From positions 25,879,888 through 25,943,887 of the forward strand of contig NC_084707.1 in assembly GCF_033807575.1 (NCBI RefSeq): a stretch of 64,000 nt of DNA, in the 5' to 3' direction. The notes under the pieces were generated by a model. That model was not told where the DNA came from, ran no database searches, and was given only the letters and a program-made list of their open reading frames with translations. Position numbers and translations under genes: made by a program. Shown here piece after piece: positions 12,901 through 22,600 of the stretch. The number at the start of each line of letters is the position of its first letter. The first letter of the stretch is position 1. Origin of the DNA: Cydia pomonella. Lineage: Eukaryota > Arthropoda > Insecta > Lepidoptera > Tortricidae.

Positions 12901-13277
12901 AAAAAGCGGCCAAGTGCGAGGGGCCTCGCCCAGGAAGGGTTCTGTACCATTTATGACGTATAAAAAAACTACTTACTAGATCTCATTCAAACCAATTTTC
13001 GGTGAAGTTTGCATGGTAATGTATATCATATATTTTTTTTTAGTTTTATCATTCTGTCATTTTAGAAGTTACAGGGGGGACACACATTTTACCACTTTGG
13101 AAGTGTCTTTCGCGCAAACCATTCAGTTTAGAAAAAAAAAATGATATTAGAAACCTCAATATCATTTTTGAAGACCTATCCATAGATACCCCACACGTAT
13201 GGGTTTGATGATAAAAGATTTTCTGAGTTTCAGTTCTAAGTATGGGGAACCCCCAAAATTTATAGTTTTTTTTTTCT
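12901..13277 (-). mobile_element. GGTTCCGTA-family repeat, first half (split by the Ty3/gypsy element)
   Basis: Begins AAAAAGCGGCCAAGTGCGAG and runs as an inverted match to 4051-4350. The copy is cut at 13277-13281 (TATTT). It resumes at 18326 with TATTT and continues to 18498, ending in CGGAACCCTAA. The two halves are therefore one repeat interrupted by the LTR retrotransposon. Confidence 0.75.
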
Positions 13278-13281
13278 ATTT

Positions 13282-13639
13282 ATAAGATATTTCTTTACCA
13301 CTAATAAGATAGACAAATAAAAATAATGCGTTGCTTTATCTGAAACGAAAATATTTTATTTAATCTGTGTTTCTACCATTGAAACCATTTGTAAGAAAAT
13401 AACTAAAGGAAAACCTACATACCTGAAACGAAAATAAACGACATTAAATGTCTATTCGTCTATCAGCATGTAAACTTAATCACTGATATTACTATTTGAT
13501 AAATTATTTTAAATAAACGTTTTCTTTCGTACATTTCACATTTTTTATGACATATGTGACATTATCGACAGCCACGCATCCATAGAGTAGGCGGCGGTCA
13601 AATAGGAAAAATAATAAAGTATAATTAATACTTTTTACA
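13282..13639 (-). repeat. 3' LTR of the Ty3/gypsy element
   Basis: By eye it matches 17968-18325 base for base over about 358 bp. On the element's sense (minus) strand it begins TGTAAAAAGT and ends ATATCTTAT. TATTT flanks the outer edges of the two LTRs (13277-13281 and 18326-18330), a 5-bp target-site duplication; 4 bp ATTT is the alternative if the LTR starts one base earlier. An AATAAA signal lies at 13360-13355. Confidence 0.9.
13355..13360 (-). promoter_or_regulatory. Polyadenylation signal in the 3' LTR
   Basis: AATAAA on the minus strand, about 86 nt downstream of the predicted RNA start near 13446. It would define the end of the R region. Confidence 0.5.
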
Positions 13640-13650
13640 TCTCCCCCCCT
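13640..13650 (-). other. Polypurine tract
   Basis: Sense strand AGGGGGGGAGA lies directly against the TG start of the 3' LTR, the expected plus-strand primer position. The pol stop codon TAG (13651-13649) overlaps it, so there is no room for an env gene. Confidence 0.85.
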
Positions 13651-16600
13651 AAGGATAGAAAATTTTTCCAATAAAATTTTCGCAGGATCGTGAACTCTCC
13701 TCCGTTTCTTCTCCTTCTTCATCTATAATAGGGACTGGAATAAGTTTCGTTATATGGAATAAGTTCGACTCTGCTTTTTTATGACCGACATCTATTCTGT
13801 ATATAGAGTCTGAAATTTTCTCAGTAATTTTATAGGGTCCAATTTTCAGCTCATCTAATTTCCTTCTGTTTAGCTTGTTTCCATTTTCCACATACACCAA
13901 GTCTCCAACATTAAATTTATGATACCTTCGATTTTTGTCAAATATTTTCTTATTGTAGTTGTGCGATTTTAAAGTATTTTCGAGTGCTATCTCTTTATCT
14001 ATATTCCAATCACTTTGCAGTTCTTGCTTAAGTTCTTTTGGCAAAATTCTATCATCTGTACCATTCATAAGGTAAGATGGGGAAAAACCAGTGACTGAAT
14101 GTTTTGTTTCATTGTATTTTTTTAGACATTCTTGTGCTATTGTGGCCCAAGCTCGTTTTTCTCCTCTTTCGTTTATTCTGCATCTTATCTTGTTTACTAA
14201 TGTTTGATTTAATCTTTCATTTAATCCATTCGAGAAAGCTGTATTTACTGCTGTAAAAACTATGTTTATACCCTTGTTCTGCAAGAAAATCTTAAATTCT
14301 TTTGAATTAATTCCAGGGTATTGATCAGTAAGTATCATACCAATGTTGTTTGTTTCTGTTACATTTTTGAGTAGTTTAATAAAATCATCTGCGCTTTGGG
14401 TTTTGGATGTTAGTATATACGCATATCTGGTGAAGTGGTCTACCAACAAATGCAGATATTTTTTTGTTGATCTCGAACCTCCAAATCCTCCAATCGTGTC
14501 TATTGACATAATTTCAAAAGGTTTTGTAGCCGGACCCAAATGAGACATAAGTCCAAATTTGTCTCGTCCTCTTGATTTATTTTTAATACAAATTTCACAT
14601 GTAGCGCAAACATTTTTGATATTAGTTGTTAAATTTTTAGCCGAATATAACGGACTAATAGTTTTCAGCATTTGTCCAACTCCAATGTGGCAAAACTGTT
14701 CATGTATATTTTTCAAAAGTGTTCTGCTAAACCTCTCTGATAGTAGTATTTTCTCTTTTGTCTTCATTTTTCTTAAATAAACGTTATGTTTCTTAATTAA
14801 ATTCTCCTTTTTATTCTGTATATATTTATTTTGACTCTGATCTTTTAAAATATCTTCAAGTTTTATTAAATTAACAACTTTTAATTGTTCATCTTTATTT
14901 TCATCACATTCTAAAACTGGATTCCTGCTTAAGCAGTCTGCTTCCAAGTTTGTTTTTCCTGGCGCATATTTTATTTGAAAATCATATTGAGACAGATAGT
15001 ATGTCAAGTCACCCAGTTCTTCATCCGTTCTTGATTTAAGGTTCATATTTTCTAGGGGTTTGTGATCGGAGAAAACTGTGAATGATTTTCCTATCAGCCA
15101 GTATTGCCAGTATCTCACAGCCTCCTTAATAGCTAGACATTCCAAGTATATAGCTTTTTTTTTCTTTTGTGCCACATTCAATTTCTTAGAAAAATATGCA
15201 ACTGGTTTTTCTTTTCCATTAGGCTGCATCTGTTTTAAAATAGCTCCAATGCCTTCCAATGAAGCGTCAGTATAAATATTTATTGGTAAATCTTGATCAA
15301 ATATTTCCAGTACTGGTTGGGAGCATAGCAGGTTTTTTATTGTTTCGAATGCTTTCTGGCATTCTTCAGACCATACGAATTTTTGATTTTTTCTGAGTAA
15401 ATTATGTAATGGCTCTAATATAATTGCACTTCTTGGTATATATTCATGATAAAAATTTATCTTCCCTAGAAATTGTCTAATATTTTTCTGGGTTTTTGGG
15501 ACAGGAAAATTCTTTATAGATATTAAGTTATCTTTTACCGGTTGTATTGAGTTATTTTGGATTATGTGACCTAGATATTTGACCGAGTTTGATGCAAAAA
15601 TGCACTTCGTAAATTTCAATCTAAACCCTTCAGTCTTTATTGCTTCCAACAATTGTGCCAGGTGATCAATATGCTCTGTGAATGTTCTAGAAAATATGAG
15701 AATATCATCTATATAATTAACAGCAAAAGCAGTAAGTTTATGTTTTCTTAATACATTGCTTAGTATCCTCTGAAAGATTGCAGGCGAGGTCTTTAACCCG
15801 AACGGCAACACTGTCCACTGAAAATGTCCTTCCTGTGTCACAAAACCAGTTTTCTTCCTGTCTTCGATTCGTAATGGGATAGACCAAAATGCAGAGTTTA
15901 TATCCAAGGTAGAAAAGTAACTGCAATTCCTCGTTTTAATCATCAGATCATCTATTAATGGAAATGGTTGAGCCTGAGGAACTACTATTTTATTCAGATC
16001 CCTGAAGTCTATGCATAGTCTCGATTTTCTATTATCCTCTTTTTTAAATGCTAAAGTAACAGGAGCAGCAAATGGACTGTAAGACTCTTCTATTAGTTTA
16101 TTGTCTAATAGTTTTGCTATCTGTTGTTCGATCTCTTTTTTATCTTCTTCAGTGCACCTATAGGGCCTCTTACTACAGTATTTGTCAACTAATAAATCTA
16201 TCCTTGCTTCATATTCATTAACTGTGCCAATATCGAACTTATGTTTTGCAAAAACTGACTTGTATTTATCAATTAATGTATTTATTTTAACTTTTTCTTC
16301 TCCATTCAAATGATCTATATTCATTTCAAAATCATCTTCCTTTACATGTTCATTAAAGTTTATTTTGTATTCTGTTTCACCTCGAGTTTCATTCTTTAAT
16401 ACTAAATCGTTAAAAATGTCTACTTTTTTATCATTTATAGGATCTTTGTCATTATTACTTCCTTCTTCTTTTTGAGAGATTTCTAAGTTTTCATCTTGTC
16501 TCAGTCTGAATAATTTTATTAGGTCTAATCCAATCAAAAAGTCATCTTTGAATTTTTCATCATCTAGAATATCTATATCTACATTCTTTTCCAGTTCGAA

Positions 16601-16810
16601 GATTTTTATTTTTAAGTTTGTCAAACCTTTTGTCTTATTAACACCACTAATTGTAATTAAATTTGCTTCGTTCAAACTGTTTCCTTTCCCTTTCAGTCTT
16701 AAAAGCTTGGAGTTAATAACAGAAACATTTGAACCTGAATCATAAAGGGCCTTCAATTCAAATTTATCATTTACTTTCAGTTTGACATATATTAATGGTG
16801 TTATTATTCG
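13649..16810 (-). CDS. pol: Ty3/gypsy pol: protease, RT, RNase H, integrase
   Basis: It is read by -1 frameshift from gag; the first pol-only codon is at 16810, giving about 1,053 residues. Numbering from a TTG codon at 16756: retropepsin YDSGSNVSVI at 5-14; RT with LDINSAF (D285) and YIDD (348-351); RNase H with TDAS (D496), E539, D564 and D607; integrase with an HHCC zinc finger (H685, H690, C717, C720) and a D753, D811, E847 triad with the standard 35-residue spacing; then a GPY motif at 973-975. No stop or frameshift breaks it and no chromodomain is visible. The order PR-RT-RH-IN fits Metaviridae. All catalytic residues are present, so it could encode active enzymes. The lineage inside Ty3/gypsy is not resolved. 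Confidence 0.95.
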   Translation of the reverse strand, partial: RIITPLIYVKLKVNDKFELKALYDSGSNVSVINSKLLRLKGKGNSLNEANLITISGVNKTKGLTNLKIKIFELEKNVDIDILDDEKFKDDFLIGLDLIKLFRLRQDENLEISQKEEGSNNDKDPINDKKVDIFNDLVLKNETRGETEYKINFNEHVKEDDFEMNIDHLNGEEKVKINTLIDKYKSVFAKHKFDIGTVNEYEARIDLLVDKYCSKRPYRCTEEDKKEIEQQIAKLLDNKLIEESYSPFAAPVTLAFKKEDNRKSRLCIDFRDLNKIVVPQAQPFPLIDDLMIKTRNCSYFSTLDINSAFWSIPLRIEDRKKTGFVTQEGHFQWTVLPFGLKTSPAIFQRILSNVLRKHKLTAFAVNYIDDILIFSRTFTEHIDHLAQLLEAIKTEGFRLKFTKCIFASNSVKYLGHIIQNNSIQPVKDNLISIKNFPVPKTQKNIRQFLGKINFYHEYIPRSAIILEPLHNLLRKNQKFVWSEECQKAFETIKNLLCSQPVLEIFDQDLPINIYTDASLEGIGAILKQMQPNGKEKPVAYFSKKLNVAQKKKKAIYLECLAIKEAVRYWQYWLIGKSFTVFSDHKPLENMNLKSRTDEELGDLTYYLSQYDFQIKYAPGKTNLEADCLSRNPVLECDENKDEQLKVVNLIKLEDILKDQSQNKYIQNKKENLIKKHNVYLRKMKTKEKILLSERFSRTLLKNIHEQFCHIGVGQMLKTISPLYSAKNLTTNIKNVCATCEICIKNKSRGRDKFGLMSHLGPATKPFEIMSIDTIGGFGGSRSTKKYLHLLVDHFTRYAYILTSKTQSADDFIKLLKNVTETNNIGMILTDQYPGINSKEFKIFLQNKGINIVFTAVNTAFSNGLNERLNQTLVNKIRCRINERGEKRAWATIAQECLKKYNETKHSVTGFSPSYLMNGTDDRILPKELKQELQSDWNIDKEIALENTLKSHNYNKKIFDKNRRYHKFNVGDLVYVENGNKLNRRKLDELKIGPYKITEKISDSIYRIDVGHKKAESNLFHITKLIPVPIIDEEGEETEESSRSCENFIGKIFYP

Positions 16811-17934
16811 TTTTTTTGGTGCGTTTCATTTAATTCAGCTTCAATAACTGAGTTGTTGACATGTCTCACAACATTCCTTACATTCTTATCTTCGTCTTTT
16901 GTTCTAAACCAGCATAAGTTTTCTGGGTGGTAACGGGGTCCTTTATTTAATTTTTCGCAGATTTTACATGCGTTTAGATCTTCATTTTTATTGCTAGTTT
17001 TGGAGCTTCCCACTCTTCTCTTAAACACGTAACTTTTTCTATTTACCATGTGTTCCAGCTTGCTGACCTCATTAAATAAATCAACAGTATCATTTAATAT
17101 TTCCCTGTCAATCTTGTTTATTATGTATTCCGGCAAACCAGATGCAATTAAATCCACCAATGTGCCGGCATCAATCGATCTTCTCATATCCAGTAATAAT
17201 TTCTCTTTTTTAATAGCGTAGTCCAGCAATGAACCGTCTTTATATTTAAAAAACATTGCATTCGTAACTGGGTTCCATCCTTTATTTGCAAAAGAGTCAC
17301 AGAATTTCTTTTTCCATTTGGACCAATCCGCGTCCATTGTTAATTTTATGATCATTGAACTAAACCAATCTGCACAACTCTTATCCATGAATAGCCTCAA
17401 TATTTCAACCTTCTTCTCGTCTGCAATTTGAAAACGCTCACATTCTCTTTCGAAAATGTCTATCCACTGAACAGCGTTTGAATTCTTGGTCGAAAATTTC
17501 TCAATAACAAACTTCTCCGCAATATTTTTCAAACTCTGTTGTCGGTTTTCTTGTGTATTCTCTATTAATTTTTCCAATAATTTACCTAAGGCATCCGTAT
17601 CTTTTTGAGGTTCGGTGGAGGGTTGTTTTTCATTTAATTCTTCTAGGTATTGATCTCCGAATTGTATGTTACCATCCTCGTCTATATAATTTTTCCTAAG
17701 TTCTTCGGTCATTGTTATCCAGACTCTCCTTATCTGATATCTCTTAGTTAAACTGTTTTTTACTTTACTATAAGCAGCTGTTTTCAGTATTTCTTTATGA
17801 TAACCGACTGATTGTAGCTCTTCCGGAATAGCATAGATTTTATTATCACTCGTAGTTATAGAAGTAACACAGTAAATATTTGTCTTTCCATCACTTCCCG
17901 GCAATATCGTAAATTCGAAGCGAAGTTTCTCCAT
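16804..17934 (-). CDS. gag: Ty3/gypsy gag
   Basis: 376 residues from the first ATG (17934-17932); the frame is open a little further upstream, but only TTG codons are available there. It should form the capsid and bind RNA. The central part (DAVQWIDIFERECERFQ-like, DADWSKWKKKF) has the look of a retrotransposon capsid. Near the C-terminus is an unusual zinc knuckle, CKIC...H...C, with spacing CX2CX9HX4C in place of CX2CX4HX4C. The frame ends GAA-TAA, one codon after the slippery heptamer. Only about 33 bases separate the LTR from the ATG, a very short leader. The assignment rests on position upstream of pol and on the zinc knuckle. Confidence 0.85.
   Translation of the reverse strand: MEKLRFEFTILPGSDGKTNIYCVTSITTSDNKIYAIPEELQSVGYHKEILKTAAYSKVKNSLTKRYQIRRVWITMTEELRKNYIDEDGNIQFGDQYLEELNEKQPSTEPQKDTDALGKLLEKLIENTQENRQQSLKNIAEKFVIEKFSTKNSNAVQWIDIFERECERFQIADEKKVEILRLFMDKSCADWFSSMIIKLTMDADWSKWKKKFCDSFANKGWNPVTNAMFFKYKDGSLLDYAIKKEKLLLDMRRSIDAGTLVDLIASGLPEYIINKIDREILNDTVDLFNEVSKLEHMVNRKSYVFKRRVGSSKTSNKNEDLNACKICEKLNKGPRYHPENLCWFRTKDEDKNVRNVVRHVNNSVIEAELNETHQKNE
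16810..16816 (-). promoter_or_regulatory. -1 ribosomal frameshift slippery site (A AAA AAC)
   Basis: In the gag frame the codons read CAA AAA AAC GAA TAA. The heptamer A AAA AAC has the canonical X XXY YYZ form and the right phase. Slipping back one base gives AAA AAA CGA and enters the open pol frame. I did not establish a downstream pseudoknot. Confidence 0.8.
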
Positions 17935-17955
17935 TTCCGATCGACTTAATAACAA

Positions 17956-17966
17956 TAATGTCGTTT
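17956..17966 (-). other. Putative primer-binding site (possible self-primer)
   Basis: The sense sequence AAACGACATTA sits one base downstream of the 5' LTR. It lacks the TGG start expected of most tRNA primer sites, but it is an exact 11-nt reverse complement of TAATGTCGTTT inside the LTR (18132-18122, and 13446-13436). Tf1/sushi elements prime reverse transcription this way, using the RNA 5' end. Confidence 0.55.
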
Positions 17967-17967
17967 T

Positions 17968-18325
17968 ATAAGATATTTCTTTACCACTAATAAGATAGAC
18001 AAATAAAAATAATGCGTTGCTTTATCTGAAACGAAAATATTTTATTTAATCTGTGTTTCTACCATTGAAACCATTTGTAAGAAAATAACTAAAGGAAAAC
18101 CTACATACCTGAAACGAAAATAAACGACATTAAATGTCTATTCGTCTATCAGCATGTAAACTTAATCACTGATATTACTATTTGATAAATTATTTTAAAT
18201 AAACGTTTTCTTTCGTACATTTCACATTTTTTATGACATATGTGACATTATCGACAGCCACGCATCCATAGAGTAGGCGGCGGTCAAATAGGAAAAATAA
18301 TAAAGTATAATTAATACTTTTTACA
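17968..18325 (-). repeat. 5' LTR of the Ty3/gypsy element
   Basis: Identical by eye to 13282-13639. It carries the promoter; no clear TATA box is seen upstream of the predicted start near 18132, though an insect initiator-like ATCAGTGA lies about 40 nt before it. The lack of differences between the LTRs implies a recent insertion. Confidence 0.9.
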
Positions 18326-18498
18326 TATTTTTGTGTGAAAATCTTAATGCGGTTCATAGAATACATCTACTTACCAAGTTTGAACAATATAGCTCTTATA
18401 GTTTCGGAAAAAAGTGGCTGTGACATAAACGGACAGACAGACGGACATGACGAATCTATAAGGGTTCCGTTTTTTGCCATTTGGCTACGGAACCCTAA
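18326..18498 (-). mobile_element. GGTTCCGTA-family repeat, second half
   Basis: Continues the copy begun at 12901: TTTTTGTGTGAAAATC, TTTCGGAAAAAAGTGGCTG, the ACGGACAGACAGACGG stretch, then AAGGGTTCCG and CGGAACCCTAA. A 69-codon frame across it is not a gene. Confidence 0.75.
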
Positions 18499-18568
18499 AC
18501 ACCGATATATTACTTTAATTGTTAATTGGAAATTTTTCCTGTAGTATATATGTATGTATGTATTATGT

Positions 18569-18698
18569 AGGTTGTCTGGAAGAGATCGCTTTTTAGCGAT
18601 AAGACCGCCTGTTGTTTACCTCTTCTTTATGTGTTGTATTTGTACTGTTTCTGTATTGAGGTGGTAAAGAGTATTTGTATTGTATTGTATTGTATGTG
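18569..18698 (+). mobile_element. LINE 3' tail, plus orientation
   Basis: GGTTGTCTGGAAGAGATCGC, TTTTTAGCGATAAGACCGCC, then GGTAAAGAGTATTTG and (TTGTA)n. ATCGCT and AGCGAT form a small hairpin seen in several copies, a probable recognition structure for reverse transcription. Confidence 0.7.
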
Positions 18699-18841
18699 TA
18701 TACTTTTTTAATACACTTTATATATTTTGCTTTCCTCGTACCTATTCGAAATGAAAAGTAGAGTGTTTAACTCGGGTGAAAGCCACCTTTTCAGTCTCGC
18801 GAATGCACAGAAATGAGTGTCTTTATCTCTTGGTTAACTAC

Positions 18842-18950
18842 TATTATTGCACAACTCAATACAGAAAAACAAACAATGAATACAGCAACTCAAGAAGAGG
18901 TAAACGACAGGCTGTCTAATCGCTAAAAGGCGATTTCTTCCAGACAACCA
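18842..18950 (-). mobile_element. LINE 3' tail, minus orientation
   Basis: Inverted copy of the 18569 tail: on the minus strand GGTTGTCTGGAAGAAATCGC, TTTTAGCGATTAGAC, GTTTACCTCTTCTTGAG. With 18569-18698 it forms an inverted pair about 150 bp apart. Confidence 0.65.
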
Positions 18951-19456
18951 TTAGATAGCGGAATTATAAATAAAATACACTCCTTTTAGTGACAATGACA
19001 ATAGTTTGCCAGAGGACCCAAAGCATTGAGCAACGCTGCGTAAATTGTTGCTGCTTTACATGTCCGTAAAAAAGTGTTATTTCAGAAAATATTAACCTAT
19101 GTTGAAGGGCAACGCGCAAGTGACACACTGACCTTTGCCAACAAAATACAATATTAATTAACACAAACCTATAAATAAAGTTAACTTCAATTAATATTTA
19201 AATTGGTCTTGTGCAGATAAAATCGATCCATAGATCAGCGAGTCTATGACCAATTGAATCCCGCTGAACCCTAGCAATAAATTGGACCGAATAAACCGCA
19301 TCCGATCTTGCATCGATAGTTTCGATTTACATAAGAATGCATTCGATGCATCGATTTCTCGTCGCGGCTACGGATTCGATCTTCGAGATCTGTCTCGAGA
19401 TATAATGGGACAGGTAGAAATGCGTTTACATTTCGTTTCTTACTAGCTGTTCATTT
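18951..19456. other. Unassigned non-coding DNA
   Basis: No gene recognised; several ATCGAT-rich words at about 19300-19400 but no clear repeat array. Confidence 0.45.
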
Positions 19457-19622
19457 GGTGAGTAAGGTTGCCAGAGCTCAACGAGGGGGGGGGGGGGGTT
19501 TAGGGTCGGCAACGCGCATGTAACTCCTCTGGAGTTGCAGGCGTACATAGGCTACGGAGACTGCTTACCATCAGGCGGGCCGTATGCTTGTTTGCCACCG
19601 ACGTAGTATATAAAAAAAAAAA
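19457..19622 (+). mobile_element. Retroposon family A, 3' end with A tail
   Basis: Contains GGTCGGCAACGCGCATGTAA, GGCTACGGAGACTGCTTACC, ATCAGGCGGGCCGTATGC and ACGTAGTATAT, then an A run. The same order recurs at 36651-36874 (plus), 48405-48520 (minus) and 55460-55813 (minus). It carries a 14-16 base G run near 19485. Confidence 0.7.
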
Positions 19623-19928
19623 TTGCAAGGTTTTATTCACTTGCTACGTAAGCTGTCAGTTTCAAAATTTACACGCTGTTGCCTAATCTCATTTTAACCA
19701 CTTACTACTCGTACTACTTCTTATTCGTTTAAGCCGAGTACCTACATTATTACGTCAATTTAACTAGTGTTAGTTATATTATAGGTATGTACCGGTGAGT
19801 TTATGGGTGTACCACCCCCAGTAGGACACGCTTTTCGATACGTTGTTTAATTACCTTTCATCACCATCAAGCTGCAAAGGAGCACGGACTCTTAAATAAT
19901 GAATTCCATTCGTAATGAGTCGTTGTAA
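19623..19928. other. Unassigned DNA
   Basis: Nothing recognised. Confidence 0.4.
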
Positions 19929-20150
19929 TTTTGCAGCTCGCTGTACGTTACATCCAGAAGTGAAGATTTTTGTGTGTTGGTGCCGCGCTTTTGCAGTGCG
20001 TCACAGATGTTCGCTGACGCGCACGTAACATGCTTCAAAGCAGCAATGCGCCCGCGAGCCGCATCGCTGGTACGGCGCGTGCTCGCCAGCCCCAACACCA
20101 TCCTAACTATGATTGCGGACAGGATCGACTATAAGTCCGTATATAAGTAA
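19929..20150 (+). pseudogene. Non-LTR retrotransposon ORF2, C-terminal remnant
   Basis: The plus frame encodes 73 residues to a TAA, including MFADAHVTCFKAAMRPRA and RRVLASPNTILTMIADRID. It aligns with 38461-38643 (MFAEARVDCFYATIRKKAA, RIRASPNTIMKMIGDRLDSP). The shared pattern is the C-terminal end of an RT-bearing LINE protein. The frame is stopped upstream at 19926, and no RT motifs remain. The opposite-strand frame here is a shadow. Confidence 0.65.
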
Positions 20151-22161
20151 TGCATTGTTGCGGGCTTCATAAGCCCAGTAACGGTGAATTGTTATGATTT
20201 TAGTTAAGATATTTATTGTTACTAACATAGTTTTTAAGTTTTATTGTACATAACTAACATTTTATGAGCCACACGCGCTTGAAATAAACGTTAATTTAAT
20301 TTTGGCAACCAAAAATATGCCTCTGTCCTCATGTACTTCTGTGCAAAAAGTATAAGTAGTTGGCTATGAGAGTTTGTATGAAAAAACTTATGTGAAGCAC
20401 CTACGTTTGTTTTCTTGGCTCCTTTTAAATATTCCCGGTAGCAATGGGCCACTAAAGTGGTAAAGTGGTTACGCAACGGAGTCCATGAACAGTTACTGTC
20501 TGATAGGGACCGGTCGGCTGCAGTCACACCGACGCGAACCTAACGTCTCTTTTAAGGCATGGAGATGGAAACTGACAACAAACATGAGATTAATGAGTCA
20601 AAGTCAAACATCAAGTTACAAGTACACATCCAGACACTGTAAGGGCACAGTAATTAAGTGTTGTACATATTTTTAATATACATATTTAAAATTAATCTTA
20701 TTAAGTACACTGCAAAGCCATAAATAAAATTATAATAACCTCTAAAATATAAGTTTGAATGTATGCAAATTAAGATAATGAGCTTTGTAGCCAATAGACG
20801 CTTGGTTAGAATATTCAGAATTCCGTTGTGAATAATCCATTTTACACTTCACAATCTTGAAAATGTGCACATATTTTTGTTACTTGCAGTTAAAAATATT
20901 TTTTTCCTTTTTTTATCGTATGTGCGAGGCGGTGCTATGCTCACACGGAGCGGCATCTGCTTCATTGTGGTAACCGTGTACATTACGGTACGGTGTAAGG
21001 TGCGCCGGCGCCCCGACCTCGCAAGGCCGCGTCCGCTGCCGAATAAGGCTCCCGCGCTACACGTTTTTACACCCCACATTCCACCGAATAGCGGTACGCT
21101 TTGCCATCTCTGATCAGTCTGTAGAGATTATAATGAGGCATTTAATGGTTTTCTGCATTTTTTTGTATATGCGGTAGAGTCAGTATCAAATGTTGCTGAT
21201 AACTCTCTTCTATAAATATCTGTCACCCAGGAATGTTTATCCAAATTTATTTATTTATTTTAAATATACAAGGAATTCCAACAGCTATAAAAATACATTA
21301 AACTTTTTAGATAGTCATACAGAGCCAATTATTTGTTTCACTACTATTACTATCTATCACCCTGGGGACCATTTCACTAAAGTAGTGATTGGTAAAGCAA
21401 GCAATAAGCTTTATTATTAATAAAAGAACTCGATTACTGGTTACATAGTTTCATAAAAGGAGTCCTTGATCTTCGGCAGTCGGTTAGAGCTAGTAACACT
21501 AAAGTAATTAGGCAACTGCAAGGTGCCACGTTACAAAAAGTTATTCTAGCTCTACAAAACAGTACTTAACCCAGTAGTAACGTCCTTCCCAAGCAGTTAA
21601 ACAAATCCACTTGATTAGCGCGAATTGTTAATGTTAACGACATTAGGGTCAGCTGTCAGCTCACACCATTGTGCCGCGACCTTGCCTCGTTACCCCGCTC
21701 CAACACCACTTCTTTCCAAAAAGCCTTATCTCACTAAAAACCTACAAGATTTTATAACTTTTTACAAAGAAGAGAAAAAATCAGGCTATTGTTTACTGGG
21801 AAAAATTACCGAAACACACAATTATTTTAAATGTTGTTAATATAAAATTTAATTGGGGTTTTTATGGGCCGTTAGCTACGGGAGATTAATTAAATAAGTT
21901 TAGTTAAAACGGTGTTTTGTAAAAACTATATTTTACTAGCTTCCGTGTTATGATTGGTTCATTGTGTGACTTTAGTACGTACCGGAAATAAGGAAGTAAG
22001 TATCCTAAAGTTTGTCAGAAAAAATACAATAATTAGCATCATGTTTATCACATATGTTTATCGCTGTAATTAGGATTGAAGGTTGGAACTATTAGGGTGA
22101 GGCAAATAATTGCAAATTTTATGATATGAAAATAAAGTAATCCCAAAAAGGAAAAAACATA
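20151..22161. other. Unassigned non-coding DNA with one CpG-rich patch
   Basis: Mostly AT-rich. A GC-rich patch at about 20925-21110 has short open frames on both strands that resemble no known protein; it could be a promoter, an exon or chance. A (TTTA)n stretch lies near 21247. Confidence 0.45.
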
Positions 22162-22389
22162 GAGTCAGACCAAGCTAAGTTGGCAGCGATTTTTATAACC
22201 CAGACGGTGCAAGTGTTAAAAAAAATCTTTATTTCAGAACATTTAGATTCCATAAATAATTGTTAGTCAACGAGGACAGTTCATTATAAGTTAAGTACAT
22301 GTCATAATTTCATAAAATTTTGACGTTTAAAATAACACTTGTATCGTTTGGGCTATCAAAATCGCTGCCAACTTAGCTTGGTATGATTC
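22162..22389. mobile_element. MITE with CCAAGCTAAGTTGGCAGCGA ends
   Basis: The left arm (GACCAAGCTAAGTTGGCAGC at 22168 on) and the right arm (GCTGCCAACTTAGCTTGGTA) are inverted repeats extending through CGATTTT. About 228 bp, no coding capacity. Confidence 0.7.
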
Positions 22390-22504
22390 TAGTTCGCAAA
22401 TTACGGGCATCTTTCTCTGTCACTAACTCTGTGTTCGCGGGCAGTTTGATATATTCGGGTTTTTGACACCACAATCTGTGAATTTCTTGTGGTATACTCG
22501 CCAG

Positions 22505-22600
22505 GGTATTAAGGTGTTGTCGATCATTAAGGTCGTGGGTTCTCACGTCCGTCACGGCCGGCTGCCGCGCGGTCGCCGGTTCGATTCTCACCGGTGTCTC
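22505..22600 (+). mobile_element. tRNA-like B-box fragment
   Basis: GGTTCGATTC at 22578-22587 is a consensus B box in a GC-rich setting (GGCCGGCTGCCGCGCGGTCG). No complete cloverleaf can be drawn, so a SINE head or tRNA pseudogene is more likely than a tRNA gene. Confidence 0.35.

Larger units (their letters stand above)
13282..18325 (-). mobile_element. Complete young Ty3/gypsy LTR retrotransposon (~5.0 kb)
   Basis: Order on the minus strand: 5' LTR, primer site, gag, -1 frameshift, pol, polypurine tract, 3' LTR, with TATTT duplicated at both outer edges. There is no env-like frame. It inserted into a GGTTCCGTA-family repeat, so it is younger than that copy. Confidence 0.93.

Noticed and set aside
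13649..17934. Errantivirus with an env gene
   Set aside because: Pol ends in the polypurine tract, leaving no third frame.
22505..22600. tRNA gene
   Set aside because: B box present but no acceptor pairing or complete cloverleaf.
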